Source: CAITWF01 sp038231575 (GTDB taxonomy: Bacteria > Verrucomicrobiota > Verrucomicrobiia > Opitutales > Opitutaceae). From it: DNA of 64,000 nucleotides. The notes below the pieces were generated by a model. It made no database searches. It was not told the origin of the DNA and saw only the letters and a list, made by a program, of their open reading frames with translations. Made by a program: the position numbers and the translations under genes. This document shows, piece after piece, positions 56,326-64,000 of the stretch. Position 1 is the first letter of the stretch. Each line of letters opens with the position of its first letter. Location: the NCBI GenBank assembly GCA_038231575.1, contig JBBRLB010000005.1:1-64000 (forward strand), read 5' to 3'.

Positions 56326-57545
56326 TCGCCGCCGAGACTGGCGTCGTGCCCCCCGCGGTTGCCCCGGTGGCAGCGTCCGCCCTCCGCACGGCGGGACGGC
56401 GTTTCACGCTCGATGGCGACGACGCCCTCGAGCGCCACTTGGAGCGCACCTGCGCGCGCGTCGTCAGCGGCCTGCGCGGACTGATTCCCGACGCGAAACT
56501 CGACGCCATCTTGCTCGGCGGCGGCTACGGTCGCGGCGAAGGCGGCGTCCTGCGCGGGCCGGAGGGTGACCGCCCGTATAATGATCTCGAATTTTATGTC
56601 GCGATCGCGGGCAACCGCCACGTGAACGCATTGCGCTACCATCGCCGGCTCGAGGTCCTGGGCGAAATTCTGACGCAGCTCGCGGACGTCGAAATCGAAT
56701 TCAAAATCACCTCGCTGGCCGAGATGGCCACGCAGCCGGTCAGCATGTTCTCCTACGATCTGGCGGCCGGACATCGCCTGCTCCGCAGCCGCGGCCCCGT
56801 GCCGCACCTGACTGGTTCCTCCGCCCACGGGAACGCGGAAAATATTCCGCCGACCGAAGCTACACGTCTGCTGATGAACCGTTGTTCCGGTTTACTGTTC
56901 GGTCGCACCAAACTCGAGCAAGCGACGCTCACGGTGGCCGACGCGGATTTCGTCCGCCGCAACATCGCGAAGGTCCAACTCGCCTGTGGTGATGCCGTCC
57001 TGACCGCGTGCGGTCGCTACCACTGGCGATGCCGCGAGCGCCACCACCGCCTGCAACTCGTCGCCGTGAGCGAACCCTCGCCGTGGATCGATGCTGTGCT
57101 CCGGCACCATGCGATCGGCGTCGAATTCAAACTTCATCCCACCGCCGGCGAACTCTCGCGCGAGGCGCTCACCACCCTGCAGCGTGAGGTCACGGTGCTC
57201 GCGCTCCAGTGTTGGCTCGCGCTCGAAGCGCGCCGGGGCGGCCGCGCCTTTCCTACGGCGCGTGCGTATGCCGAAGACGCGCACGACAAGCTCCCCGACT
57301 TGCCCCGGCTCCGCAATTTTCTCCTCAACTGGCGGGCCAATCACTTCCAGTTTCGCGCGCGCCCGAGCCCGTGGTGGCACCCGCGGCAGCGCGTTTTCCG
57401 CGCCCTCACCCTGCTGCTGTGGGAACCCGCGACCTTCACCGACCCCGCGCTGCGCCGCCGGTTGGAAATAGAGTTAAACGCTCCCGCCTCCCACCCCGTC
57501 GAAGCCCTCGCGGCCTACCGCGATCTCTGGGCCCGTGTCCGCTAA
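56322..57545 (+). CDS. Predicted nucleotidyltransferase-fold protein
   Basis: 407 residues. Residues about 60-110 show an MNT-type nucleotidyltransferase signature: DAILLGGGYGRGEGGVLRGP followed by YNDLEFYVAIAG, where the usual D-x-D appears as D-L-E. A second acidic strand VEIEFKITSLAEMA could supply the third carboxylate. The C-terminal half is helical and tryptophan/arginine-rich, reminiscent of the helical partner in antibiotic- or sugar-modifying nucleotidyltransferases. The substrate is unknown. Coupling by ATGA overlap to a GT2 gene suggests a role in modifying a glycan or a glycan carrier. Confidence 0.72.
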   Translation: MIAAETGVVPPAVAPVAASALRTAGRRFTLDGDDALERHLERTCARVVSGLRGLIPDAKLDAILLGGGYGRGEGGVLRGPEGDRPYNDLEFYVAIAGNRHVNALRYHRRLEVLGEILTQLADVEIEFKITSLAEMATQPVSMFSYDLAAGHRLLRSRGPVPHLTGSSAHGNAENIPPTEATRLLMNRCSGLLFGRTKLEQATLTVADADFVRRNIAKVQLACGDAVLTACGRYHWRCRERHHRLQLVAVSEPSPWIDAVLRHHAIGVEFKLHPTAGELSREALTTLQREVTVLALQCWLALEARRGGRAFPTARAYAEDAHDKLPDLPRLRNFLLNWRANHFQFRARPSPWWHPRQRVFRALTLLLWEPATFTDPALRRRLEIELNAPASHPVEALAAYRDLWARVR

Positions 57546-57695
57546 TCGAATCACCCCCGCATTTTAACCGAACTTTACATCCACCATAAGTCGACATCGT
57601 TTGCGCTCCAGCGCATTATTCCGCTTCAACTCCATGCTCTCAATTTTTCACGTGATTCCGCGCGCAGGTGCGCGCCTGCTAACACCGGAAACGGG

Positions 57696-60600
57696 ATGAG
57701 TCGGTTCCTGCGCCACCTCCCGCTGCTGTTCGCACCTTTGCTGGCCGCGCTGAGCGCTGCTCGCGGCAGTGAGATCGACTATTTGAATCTGACGTTGCCC
57801 GTGCTCGGCGATCACACGTTGCACGTGATCACGCCCACGCTGCTCGAGGTGGTGCGGCTCAATTCAAAGCCGCCCGGTGCGGCGCCGGTGGACAGTTGGG
57901 ACTTCGTGGACGCAAGTGCCGTGTTTCACGCGCCGGCGCTCTCCCAATTCGCGGTCACGGTCGACGGCGTCGCGGCCACGGTGACCGCCGTCGGCTTCAA
58001 ACGCCGCCCCCTCTACGCGCCGGTGCTAATGCGCGATCTGCGGATCGAAAACAGTCTCTATCTCCAGCTCTCGGCCCCGATCGCAGACGGCCATGTCGTT
58101 GCCGTCACCAATCCCGGTGGCGCGCTTTGGTCCGCGGGCGAGATCTACACGGCGACCACGGATCCGCTGCGCTACAGCCCGGCGATTCACGTCAATCAGG
58201 AAGGCTACGTCCCCGGCCTGCCGAAGAAGGCGATGATCGGTTTCTACCTGGGCAGTTTCGGTGAATTGAACGTCTCCGCCGCGCTCGGCTTCAAGATCGT
58301 CGCAGTCGGCACCGGCACGATCGCGTTGCAAGGGACGCTCACGTTGCGACCGGACGTCGGCTACGTCTACTCACCCACGCCTTACCAGAAAGTGCTCGAA
58401 GCGGATTTCAGCAGCGTCACCACGCCCGGAAAATACCAGCTCGTCGTGCCGGGCCTCGGTGCTTCGCTGCCGTTCGCGATCGACGAGGGCGTCGCGATGA
58501 GTTTTCTGCGGACCTACGCGCTCGGGCTCTACGAGCAACGCTGCGGCACCGACAACGTGATGCCGTTCACGCGTTTTGTGCACGACGCGTGTCACATCGC
58601 GCCCGCGGAAGTGCCGTGGCCGATGGGCAATTATTCGTTCACGTGGTCCACGATCGCCGGCAAGAATGGCGATATCGCGACCAACCCCCGCCACACCGCG
58701 CCCCAGCTCACGAGCGACGCGACCTCGCTCTATCCGTTCGTCACTCACGGCCTCGTCGATGTCGCGGGCGGCCATCACGACGCCGGCGACTACAGCAAAT
58801 ATACGATCAACAGCGCGGCGCTCGCGCACCTGCTGATGTTCACCGCTGATGCGATTCCCGGCGCGAGCGCCCTCGACAATCTCGGTCTGCCGCAAAGCGG
58901 CGATGGCATCAGCGATATTTTGCAGGAAGCGAAACAGGAGACCGATTACCTGGCGAAACTGCAGGACGCCGACGGCGGTTTCTACTTCATTGTCTATCCG
59001 AAGACCCGCGAATATGAATCCAATGTGCTGCCGGAAAACGGCGACACGCAGGTCGTCTGGCCGAAAAATACCTCCGCCAGTGCCGCGGCCGTCGCCGCAC
59101 TCGCGCAAGCTGCCTCCTCGCCGAAATTCAAGGCCGCCTACCCCGCCGTCGCCGCGCTCTACCTCAAAAAAGCAAAACTCGGCTGGCAGTTTCTGATCAA
59201 CGCCATCGCCGCGCATGGCAAAGACGGTTCCTACCAGAAGATCACGTTTTACGGGGACAACTACATGCATGACGACGAACTCGCGTGGGCCGCGTGCGAG
59301 ATGTTTGTGGCGACGGGCGACGTGCAGTATCGGCAGAAGCTGTTCGAATGGTTTCCCGACCCGAGCGACTCGACCACGTTCCGCTGGGGCTGGTGGCGAA
59401 TGTCCGAGTCGTGGGGCAATGCGATTCGCAGCTACGCGTTCGCCGTGCGCACCGGTCGGCTGACCGCCGGCCAGCTCGACGCCGCCTACCTCGCGAAGTG
59501 CGAGGCGCAGATTGTCGCGGCAGGCGACGATGCGCTGCGCTGGTCAAACCAGAATTCCTACGCCACGAGTTTTCCCGAGGAGACCAAGCACGTGCTCTCC
59601 GCCGGCTGGTATTTCTCGCTCGATCAGGCCTCGGACATGGCGACCGCTTACCAGATCATCCCGAAGGCCGCCTACCTCGACGCGCTCGTGGGCAACATGA
59701 ACTACGAAGCCGGCACTAATCCGGTGAACGTCTCCTACCTCACCGGCCTCGGCCAGAAACGTCAGCGCGAAATCGTCAGCCAGTATGCGCTGAACGATCG
59801 CCGCGTGCTGCCGCCTACCGGCATCCCGCTCGGTAATATCCAGACCACGTTCGCCTTCCTCGATCCCTATGGCAGCGAGTTGCGCGACCTGGTGTTTCCC
59901 TCGGACGGCGCGACGATCGCGCCGTTTGAATTCTACGACCGCTGGGCGGACAGTTTCAACGTCACGACGGAATACATCGGGGTAAACCAAGCGCGCAGCC
60001 TCCTCGCGCTCACCGTGCTCGCCACGCGCACGACGACGCAGACGCAGGTGTGGAAATCCGGCGTCGCGCAAATCCTCACCCCCGTCCTCACCGCGCCGCT
60101 CGATGCGCCCACCACGCTCAGCGTGTCCGCCCCGGGCTTCGATCTGAGCGGCGCGCGCATCGTGTGGGAAGCGCGCGATCAGGAGCCTGCGTTCGGACCG
60201 ACCTACACCATCTCGCCGAAGAACAACGGCACCCAATGGGTCGAGGCCGAGATCGCGCTGCCCGACGGCCGCCGGCTTTTTTCCGCGAGCACGTTCAACG
60301 CGAACAGCGCCACCGTGAACTGGGTCAACGGCGACGTGCCGCTCGGGGCGGCGGAGTTTTCCAGCGGCGGCGATGCCTGGACGTGGGGCGCGTTCTCCAC
60401 GCCTTCCGGCCGTCCCGGTCATCGCAGCAACCTCGCCGCCGGCGAACACTCCCACTGGTTTCAAGGCGCGACCGCGACCGTCACGGTTGGCGTCGGCGAC
60501 AAGATGTTTGCGTGGGTCTATCTCGATCCGGTCAACCCGCCGACGGAGATCCTGCTCTCGTGGGACGACGGCTCGGCCGAGCACCGCGCGTATTGGGGCG

Positions 60601-63600
60601 ACAACACGATCACGTGGGGCACCAATAATTCCGCCGGACGCCGCTACGTCGGCGCGCTGCCCGCTGTGGGGCAATGGGTGCGGCTGAGCGTCGCAGCCAG
60701 CGCCGTCGGTCTCGAAGGCAGCACAGTCTCGGGCATGGGCTTCTCGCTCGTCGACGGGCGGGCGACGTGGGACACCGCGGGCATCGTGTCCGTCGTCGCC
60801 ACCGCGCCAGCCATCACCACGCAGCCCCAGGCGCAAACGGTCGTCGCCGGCGCCAACGCCACCTTCACCGTCGCGGCGACCGGCACCGCTCCGCTCGTCT
60901 ATCGGTGGACGCGAAACACCGTCACCATTCCGGGCGCGACCGCCGCGACGCTCTTGCTCACGGCCGTTTCCGCCGCCAACGCCGGCAGCTACGCCGTCGA
61001 GGTTTCCAACAGCGCCGGCATCACGCCGTCGACCGCCGCGATTCTCACCGTGAGCGCGGCGTCAGGTGCACCCGTCATTTCGCTGCAACCCGTGAGCCAG
61101 GCGATCGCAGTCGGACAAGCGGTGTCCTTCGTCCTCACGGCCACGGGCAGCCCGACGCCAACGTTTCAGTGGCGCAAGAACAGCGTCGTGATTTCCGGCG
61201 CGACGAGCGCGACCTTCACCCTCGCGAGCGCGCAGACCACCGACGCCGCGAATTTCGACTGTGTCGTGACGAACACCGCCGGGACCGCGACTTCCGTCGT
61301 CGCCCAACTCACCGTGACGCCGGCGTTCACGACCCAACCGCTATCGCAAGTCATCGCGGCCGGCTCGAACGCCACCCTCACCTCGGCGGCCGTCGGCGCG
61401 CCGCCCCTCACTTATCAATGGAAACGCAACGGCCTGCCCATCGCCGGCGCGACGTCCGCGAGTTACACGATCACGAGTGCCGCGCCCGTGCGCGACAATG
61501 GCTGGTATCAACTGGTCGCCACCAACGGCAGCGGCGCGGCGGTCAGCGCGACGGCATTCGTGAACGTCGCGGCCGGGCCGACGCAAATCGTGGCGTGGGG
61601 CGGAAACACCGAGGGAGAAACCACGGTGCCGGGCGGGTTAATCGATGCCGTGTCGATTGCCGCGGGTGGCGCGCACGCGGTGGCGTTGCGCGCGAACGGC
61701 ACCGTCGTCGCCTGGGGGCGCAACGTGGAGGGACAGACCACCGTGCCCGGCGGCTTGAGCAATGTCGTCGGCCTCGCCGCCGGCAACGCCCACACGGTCG
61801 CGTTGAAAAGCGACGGCAGCGTCGTCGCCTGGGGCTCGAATGACCATGGGCAGTCGAGCGTTCCCGGAGGATTGAGCAATGTCGTGAGCATCGCCGCGGG
61901 CGGCTATCACACCGTCGCGCTCAAAGCCGACGGCACGCTCGTCGCTTGGGGCGACAACGGCTCGGGCCAAACCGCCATCCCCGTCGCGCTCGCCAGCATC
62001 ATCGCCATCTCGGCGGGTGGCGCCCACACCGTGGCGTTGAAGAACGACGGCACCGTCGTCGCGTGGGGTTACAACGGCTCAGGCCAGGCCATCGTGCCGG
62101 CCGCGCTGACCAGCGTCGCGGGCATCTCCGCCGGCTCTTATCACACCGTCGCGCTCAAGACCGACGGCACCGTCGTCGCCTGGGGCTGGAACGGCTACGG
62201 CCAGACGAGCGTGCCGGTGAGTTTGAATTTGATCGCCGGCATCAGTGCCGGTGGCTCGCACACCGCCGCGCAAAAACTCGATGGTTCCGTCGTCACGTGG
62301 GGCGACAACAGCTCCGGTCAGCTCACCGTGCCGGCCAACACGAGCAACGTTCTCCGTCTCGCGGCCGGCGGCGATCATACGATCGCGCTGCGCGACGCCC
62401 GCCTCCTGCCCGTCATCACCACCCAGCCCGTCGGGCAGTCGGTGCTCGCCACGCAGTCCGTCACATTTTCCGTCGTGGTGACCGGCACGCCGGCTCCGAC
62501 TCTGCAGTGGCGCAAGAACGGCACCCCGATCGTCGGCGCGACCAACGCGAGCTTCACGATCGCGGCAGTCGTCGTCGCCGACGCGGGCAATTACGATGTG
62601 CTCGTGACGAACTCCGTCAGCACCGTCACCAGCGCGACCGCGATCCTCGCGATCGGCAAAGCCACTCCGACCCTCGCGTGGGGCACGCCAAGTGCGATCG
62701 CTTACGGCGTGGCGTTGTCCGCGACGCAACTCAACGCCACGGCGAGCGTGCCCGGTGCGTTCGTCTACAACCCGCTCGCGGGCGTCGTGCTCGCCGCGGG
62801 CGCCGGACAGACGCTCGCCGTCACGTTCACGCCCACCGACACCGCCAACTACACCACCGCCACGCGCACGACGACACTCACCGTCACCCCGAATTTCGCG
62901 TCGTGGGCGTCGGGAAAATTCACCGGCCCCGAGTTGCTCGATCCCGCCAAGAGCGGGCCCAACGCCGTCTTCGGCCTCGATGGTTTTCCGAATCTCGTGA
63001 AATACGCGCTCGGCCTCGAGCCGAAGCAGGACATTGTCGCCGGCCTCCCCGAGGTCAGCGTGCAGGGCACAGACTGGGTCGAGACCTACACCCGCCCGAG
63101 CGCGCTCGGCGATGTGGTCTACACCGTCGAGGTCTCGACGAATCTCGCGACGTGGACGACCACGGGAGTGATCCACGAGTTCGTCTCGACCGCCGGCAGC
63201 ATCGAGACGTGGCGGGCGCGTTACGCCCTCGCCTCCGCGACCAACCTTTTCTTCCGGTTGAAAATCGTGCGCGCCACCGACACCGCTTACGCTCCTCCCG
63301 TCGGCGGCCTCACGATCAACGCCCCCGCCGCGCAGTCCACGTCGGTGTCGTTGCCGCTGCTGCACGCTTCGGTGGGCGCGGGCACGATGCTGGGCCGCAT
63401 CGGCGCCGTGGGCGTGAATTACCTCGATGTGACGGCGGCCGGTTGGACTCCGGGCGGACTCTCCAAGTCCGCGAACCCCTATTATGTGCGCTTCCGCACG
63501 GGTGCGCTCGCCGGCCGCGTGATGCTCGTGGCGTCCACCGCCAATACCGCGACGCGCCTGTTCCTCAGCACCGACGGCACCGATCTCACGGCGGCGGGCG

Positions 63601-64000
63601 TCGTGACGGGCGCGCAGGGCGATGCGTTCGAACTCGTCCTCGCCGACACGCTCAGTTCGCTCTTCGGCAGCAGCACGCTCCAAGGGGGCGCGACCGACAC
63701 CGCGGCTGACACCGTGCAAGTGTGGGGCGGGGGCTCCTGGATTATTTTTTATTACAACACCACGCGGCTCCGCTGGGAGAACAGCACCGACACCGCCGCG
63801 AGTCTGACGCGGGATAATTTCGTGCTGCGACCCGACCGCGGCGTCATGCTCACGCGGCGCGCGGCGACCGCCCTGAAAATGTATGTGACCGGTCGCGTGC
63901 CGGAGATCGCGCCGCGGATCTTCCATTCGCGGCCCGGCAATACCTTCGCGAGCGCCGGTGTGCCGGCCGACGTCACCCTCGGAACACTGGCCCTGCAAAC
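57696..64000 (+). CDS. Giant secreted GH9 glycosidase with Ig-like and RCC1 domains, partial
   Basis: An open frame of about 2100 codons running off the right edge. A signal peptide (LPLLFAPLLAALSAARG) is followed by an Ig-like N-domain, with SPAIHVNQEGYVPGLPKKAM as in cellulase family 9. The GH9 (alpha/alpha)6 catalytic domain runs to about residue 790, with candidate nucleophile/base D362 and D365 in GGHHDAGDYSKYTINSA, NYEAGTNPVNVSYLTGLGQK, and the probable acid E759 in VTTEYIGVNQARSLLALTVL. After it come a CBM-like region, three Ig-like domains (each opening ITTQP or ISLQP), seven RCC1-like repeats (about 1294-1567), another Ig-like domain, an MBG-type repeat and a C-terminal domain resembling a Verrucomicrobia-specific family (I believe TIGR02597-like). 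Secreted beta-glucan or related polysaccharide degradation is inferred. Codon use matches the neighbours. Confidence 0.88.
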   Translation, partial: MSRFLRHLPLLFAPLLAALSAARGSEIDYLNLTLPVLGDHTLHVITPTLLEVVRLNSKPPGAAPVDSWDFVDASAVFHAPALSQFAVTVDGVAATVTAVGFKRRPLYAPVLMRDLRIENSLYLQLSAPIADGHVVAVTNPGGALWSAGEIYTATTDPLRYSPAIHVNQEGYVPGLPKKAMIGFYLGSFGELNVSAALGFKIVAVGTGTIALQGTLTLRPDVGYVYSPTPYQKVLEADFSSVTTPGKYQLVVPGLGASLPFAIDEGVAMSFLRTYALGLYEQRCGTDNVMPFTRFVHDACHIAPAEVPWPMGNYSFTWSTIAGKNGDIATNPRHTAPQLTSDATSLYPFVTHGLVDVAGGHHDAGDYSKYTINSAALAHLLMFTADAIPGASALDNLGLPQSGDGISDILQEAKQETDYLAKLQDADGGFYFIVYPKTREYESNVLPENGDTQVVWPKNTSASAAAVAALAQAASSPKFKAAYPAVAALYLKKAKLGWQFLINAIAAHGKDGSYQKITFYGDNYMHDDELAWAACEMFVATGDVQYRQKLFEWFPDPSDSTTFRWGWWRMSESWGNAIRSYAFAVRTGRLTAGQLDAAYLAKCEAQIVAAGDDALRWSNQNSYATSFPEETKHVLSAGWYFSLDQASDMATAYQIIPKAAYLDALVGNMNYEAGTNPVNVSYLTGLGQKRQREIVSQYALNDRRVLPPTGIPLGNIQTTFAFLDPYGSELRDLVFPSDGATIAPFEFYDRWADSFNVTTEYIGVNQARSLLALTVLATRTTTQTQVWKSGVAQILTPVLTAPLDAPTTLSVSAPGFDLSGARIVWEARDQEPAFGPTYTISPKNNGTQWVEAEIALPDGRRLFSASTFNANSATVNWVNGDVPLGAAEFSSGGDAWTWGAFSTPSGRPGHRSNLAAGEHSHWFQGATATVTVGVGDKMFAWVYLDPVNPPTEILLSWDDGSAEHRAYWGDNTITWGTNNSAGRRYVGALPAVGQWVRLSVAASAVGLEGSTVSGMGFSLVDGRATWDTAGIVSVVATAPAITTQPQAQTVVAGANATFTVAATGTAPLVYRWTRNTVTIPGATAATLLLTAVSAANAGSYAVEVSNSAGITPSTAAILTVSAASGAPVISLQPVSQAIAVGQAVSFVLTATGSPTPTFQWRKNSVVISGATSATFTLASAQTTDAANFDCVVTNTAGTATSVVAQLTVTPAFTTQPLSQVIAAGSNATLTSAAVGAPPLTYQWKRNGLPIAGATSASYTITSAAPVRDNGWYQLVATNGSGAAVSATAFVNVAAGPTQIVAWGGNTEGETTVPGGLIDAVSIAAGGAHAVALRANGTVVAWGRNVEGQTTVPGGLSNVVGLAAGNAHTVALKSDGSVVAWGSNDHGQSSVPGGLSNVVSIAAGGYHTVALKADGTLVAWGDNGSGQTAIPVALASIIAISAGGAHTVALKNDGTVVAWGYNGSGQAIVPAALTSVAGISAGSYHTVALKTDGTVVAWGWNGYGQTSVPVSLNLIAGISAGGSHTAAQKLDGSVVTWGDNSSGQLTVPANTSNVLRLAAGGDHTIALRDARLLPVITTQPVGQSVLATQSVTFSVVVTGTPAPTLQWRKNGTPIVGATNASFTIAAVVVADAGNYDVLVTNSVSTVTSATAILAIGKATPTLAWGTPSAIAYGVALSATQLNATASVPGAFVYNPLAGVVLAAGAGQTLAVTFTPTDTANYTTATRTTTLTVTPNFASWASGKFTGPELLDPAKSGPNAVFGLDGFPNLVKYALGLEPKQDIVAGLPEVSVQGTDWVETYTRPSALGDVVYTVEVSTNLATWTTTGVIHEFVSTAGSIETWRARYALASATNLFFRLKIVRATDTAYAPPVGGLTINAPAAQSTSVSLPLLHASVGAGTMLGRIGAVGVNYLDVTAAGWTPGGLSKSANPYYVRFRTGALAGRVMLVASTANTATRLFLSTDGTDLTAAGVVTGAQGDAFELVLADTLSSLFGSSTLQGGATDTAADTVQVWGGGSWIIFYYNTTRLRWENSTDTAASLTRDNFVLRPDRGVMLTRRAATALKMYVTGRVPEIAPRIFHSRPGNTFASAGVPADVTLGTLALQ
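61576..62397 (+). repeat. Seven RCC1-like repeats inside the GH9 protein
   Basis: Units of 39 residues (117 bases) follow VVAWGxNxxGQxxVPxxLxxVxxISAGxxHTVALKxDGT. Seven units should form one beta-propeller. The DNA is near-identical in parts between neighbours, suggesting recent duplication or conversion. Confidence 0.88.

Noticed and set aside
62079..63998. 639-codon minus-strand open frame
   Set aside because: Antisense to the GH9 protein's repeat and C-terminal domains; no recognisable domain.

Overview
The window is a high-GC, gene-dense bacterial chromosome segment. It has no rRNA, tRNA, CRISPR array or insertion sequence that I could recognise. I infer a Verrucomicrobiota member, most likely Opitutaceae-like. 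The reasons are the very large secreted NHL and GH9 proteins with verrucomicrobial-type C-terminal domains, the outer-membrane porins, the abundant PAS/HisKA kinases with stand-alone receivers, and start codons that mostly lack Shine-Dalgarno sequences. No phylogenetic marker was compared, so this is a guess from gene style.

Layout. (1) 1-5376, minus strand: a sulfur-assimilation unit, Rrf2 regulator > porin > SsuA-SsuB-SsuC type transporter > cysteine synthase (cut by the window edge), with a perfect inverted repeat just upstream of the regulator. (2) 5509-14362: an MBL hydrolase, the chaperones groEL, groES and dnaK, a Lon-N-domain protein, an outer-membrane protein and a PAS kinase/receiver pair. 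(3) 14387-17593: a 1068-residue secreted NHL-repeat protein. (4) 17673-35462: an exopolysaccharide locus. It holds a cyclic-peptide-type ABC exporter, a WecG/TagA glycosyltransferase fused to a STAS domain, glycosyltransferases, a two-component pair, a giant Wzz/BY-kinase-like/Wza-like fusion, a Wza-like lipoprotein, an ECF sigma factor, a sugar-phosphate transferase, a degenerate nucleotidyltransferase with a left-handed beta-helix, a STAS anti-anti-sigma protein, an RsbW-GAF-PP2C partner-switching regulator and an alkaline-phosphatase-superfamily protein. (5) 35521-38651, minus: a hybrid kinase translationally coupled to a MetE-like enzyme. (6) 39055-49714: a stress and signalling region. 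It has a PRC-barrel protein, a kinase/receiver pair, CbpM/CbpA, a receiver, an unknown two-part protein, CsbD, a decayed alcohol dehydrogenase, a DUF3309-like peptide, and a kaiC-kaiB-kaiB-kinase operon. (7) 49812-57545: a second surface-polysaccharide cluster with a deacetylase-like protein, glycosyltransferases, an O-antigen ligase/polymerase, a methyltransferase and a nucleotidyltransferase-fold protein. (8) 57696 to the window end: a huge secreted GH9 glycosidase with Ig-like domains and RCC1-like repeats.

Two themes stand out. First, the exopolysaccharide locus carries all parts of a partner-switching circuit, and one biosynthetic glycosyltransferase has its own STAS domain, so capsule or exopolysaccharide output may be gated by serine phosphorylation. 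Second, a short motif, GG-N6-CCCCAT, recurs in intergenic DNA pointing toward downstream genes. These include the ECF sigma factor, the exopolysaccharide fusion gene, csbD, the DUF3309-like gene and a kinase. This suggests one shared promoter class or regulator for stress and envelope genes.
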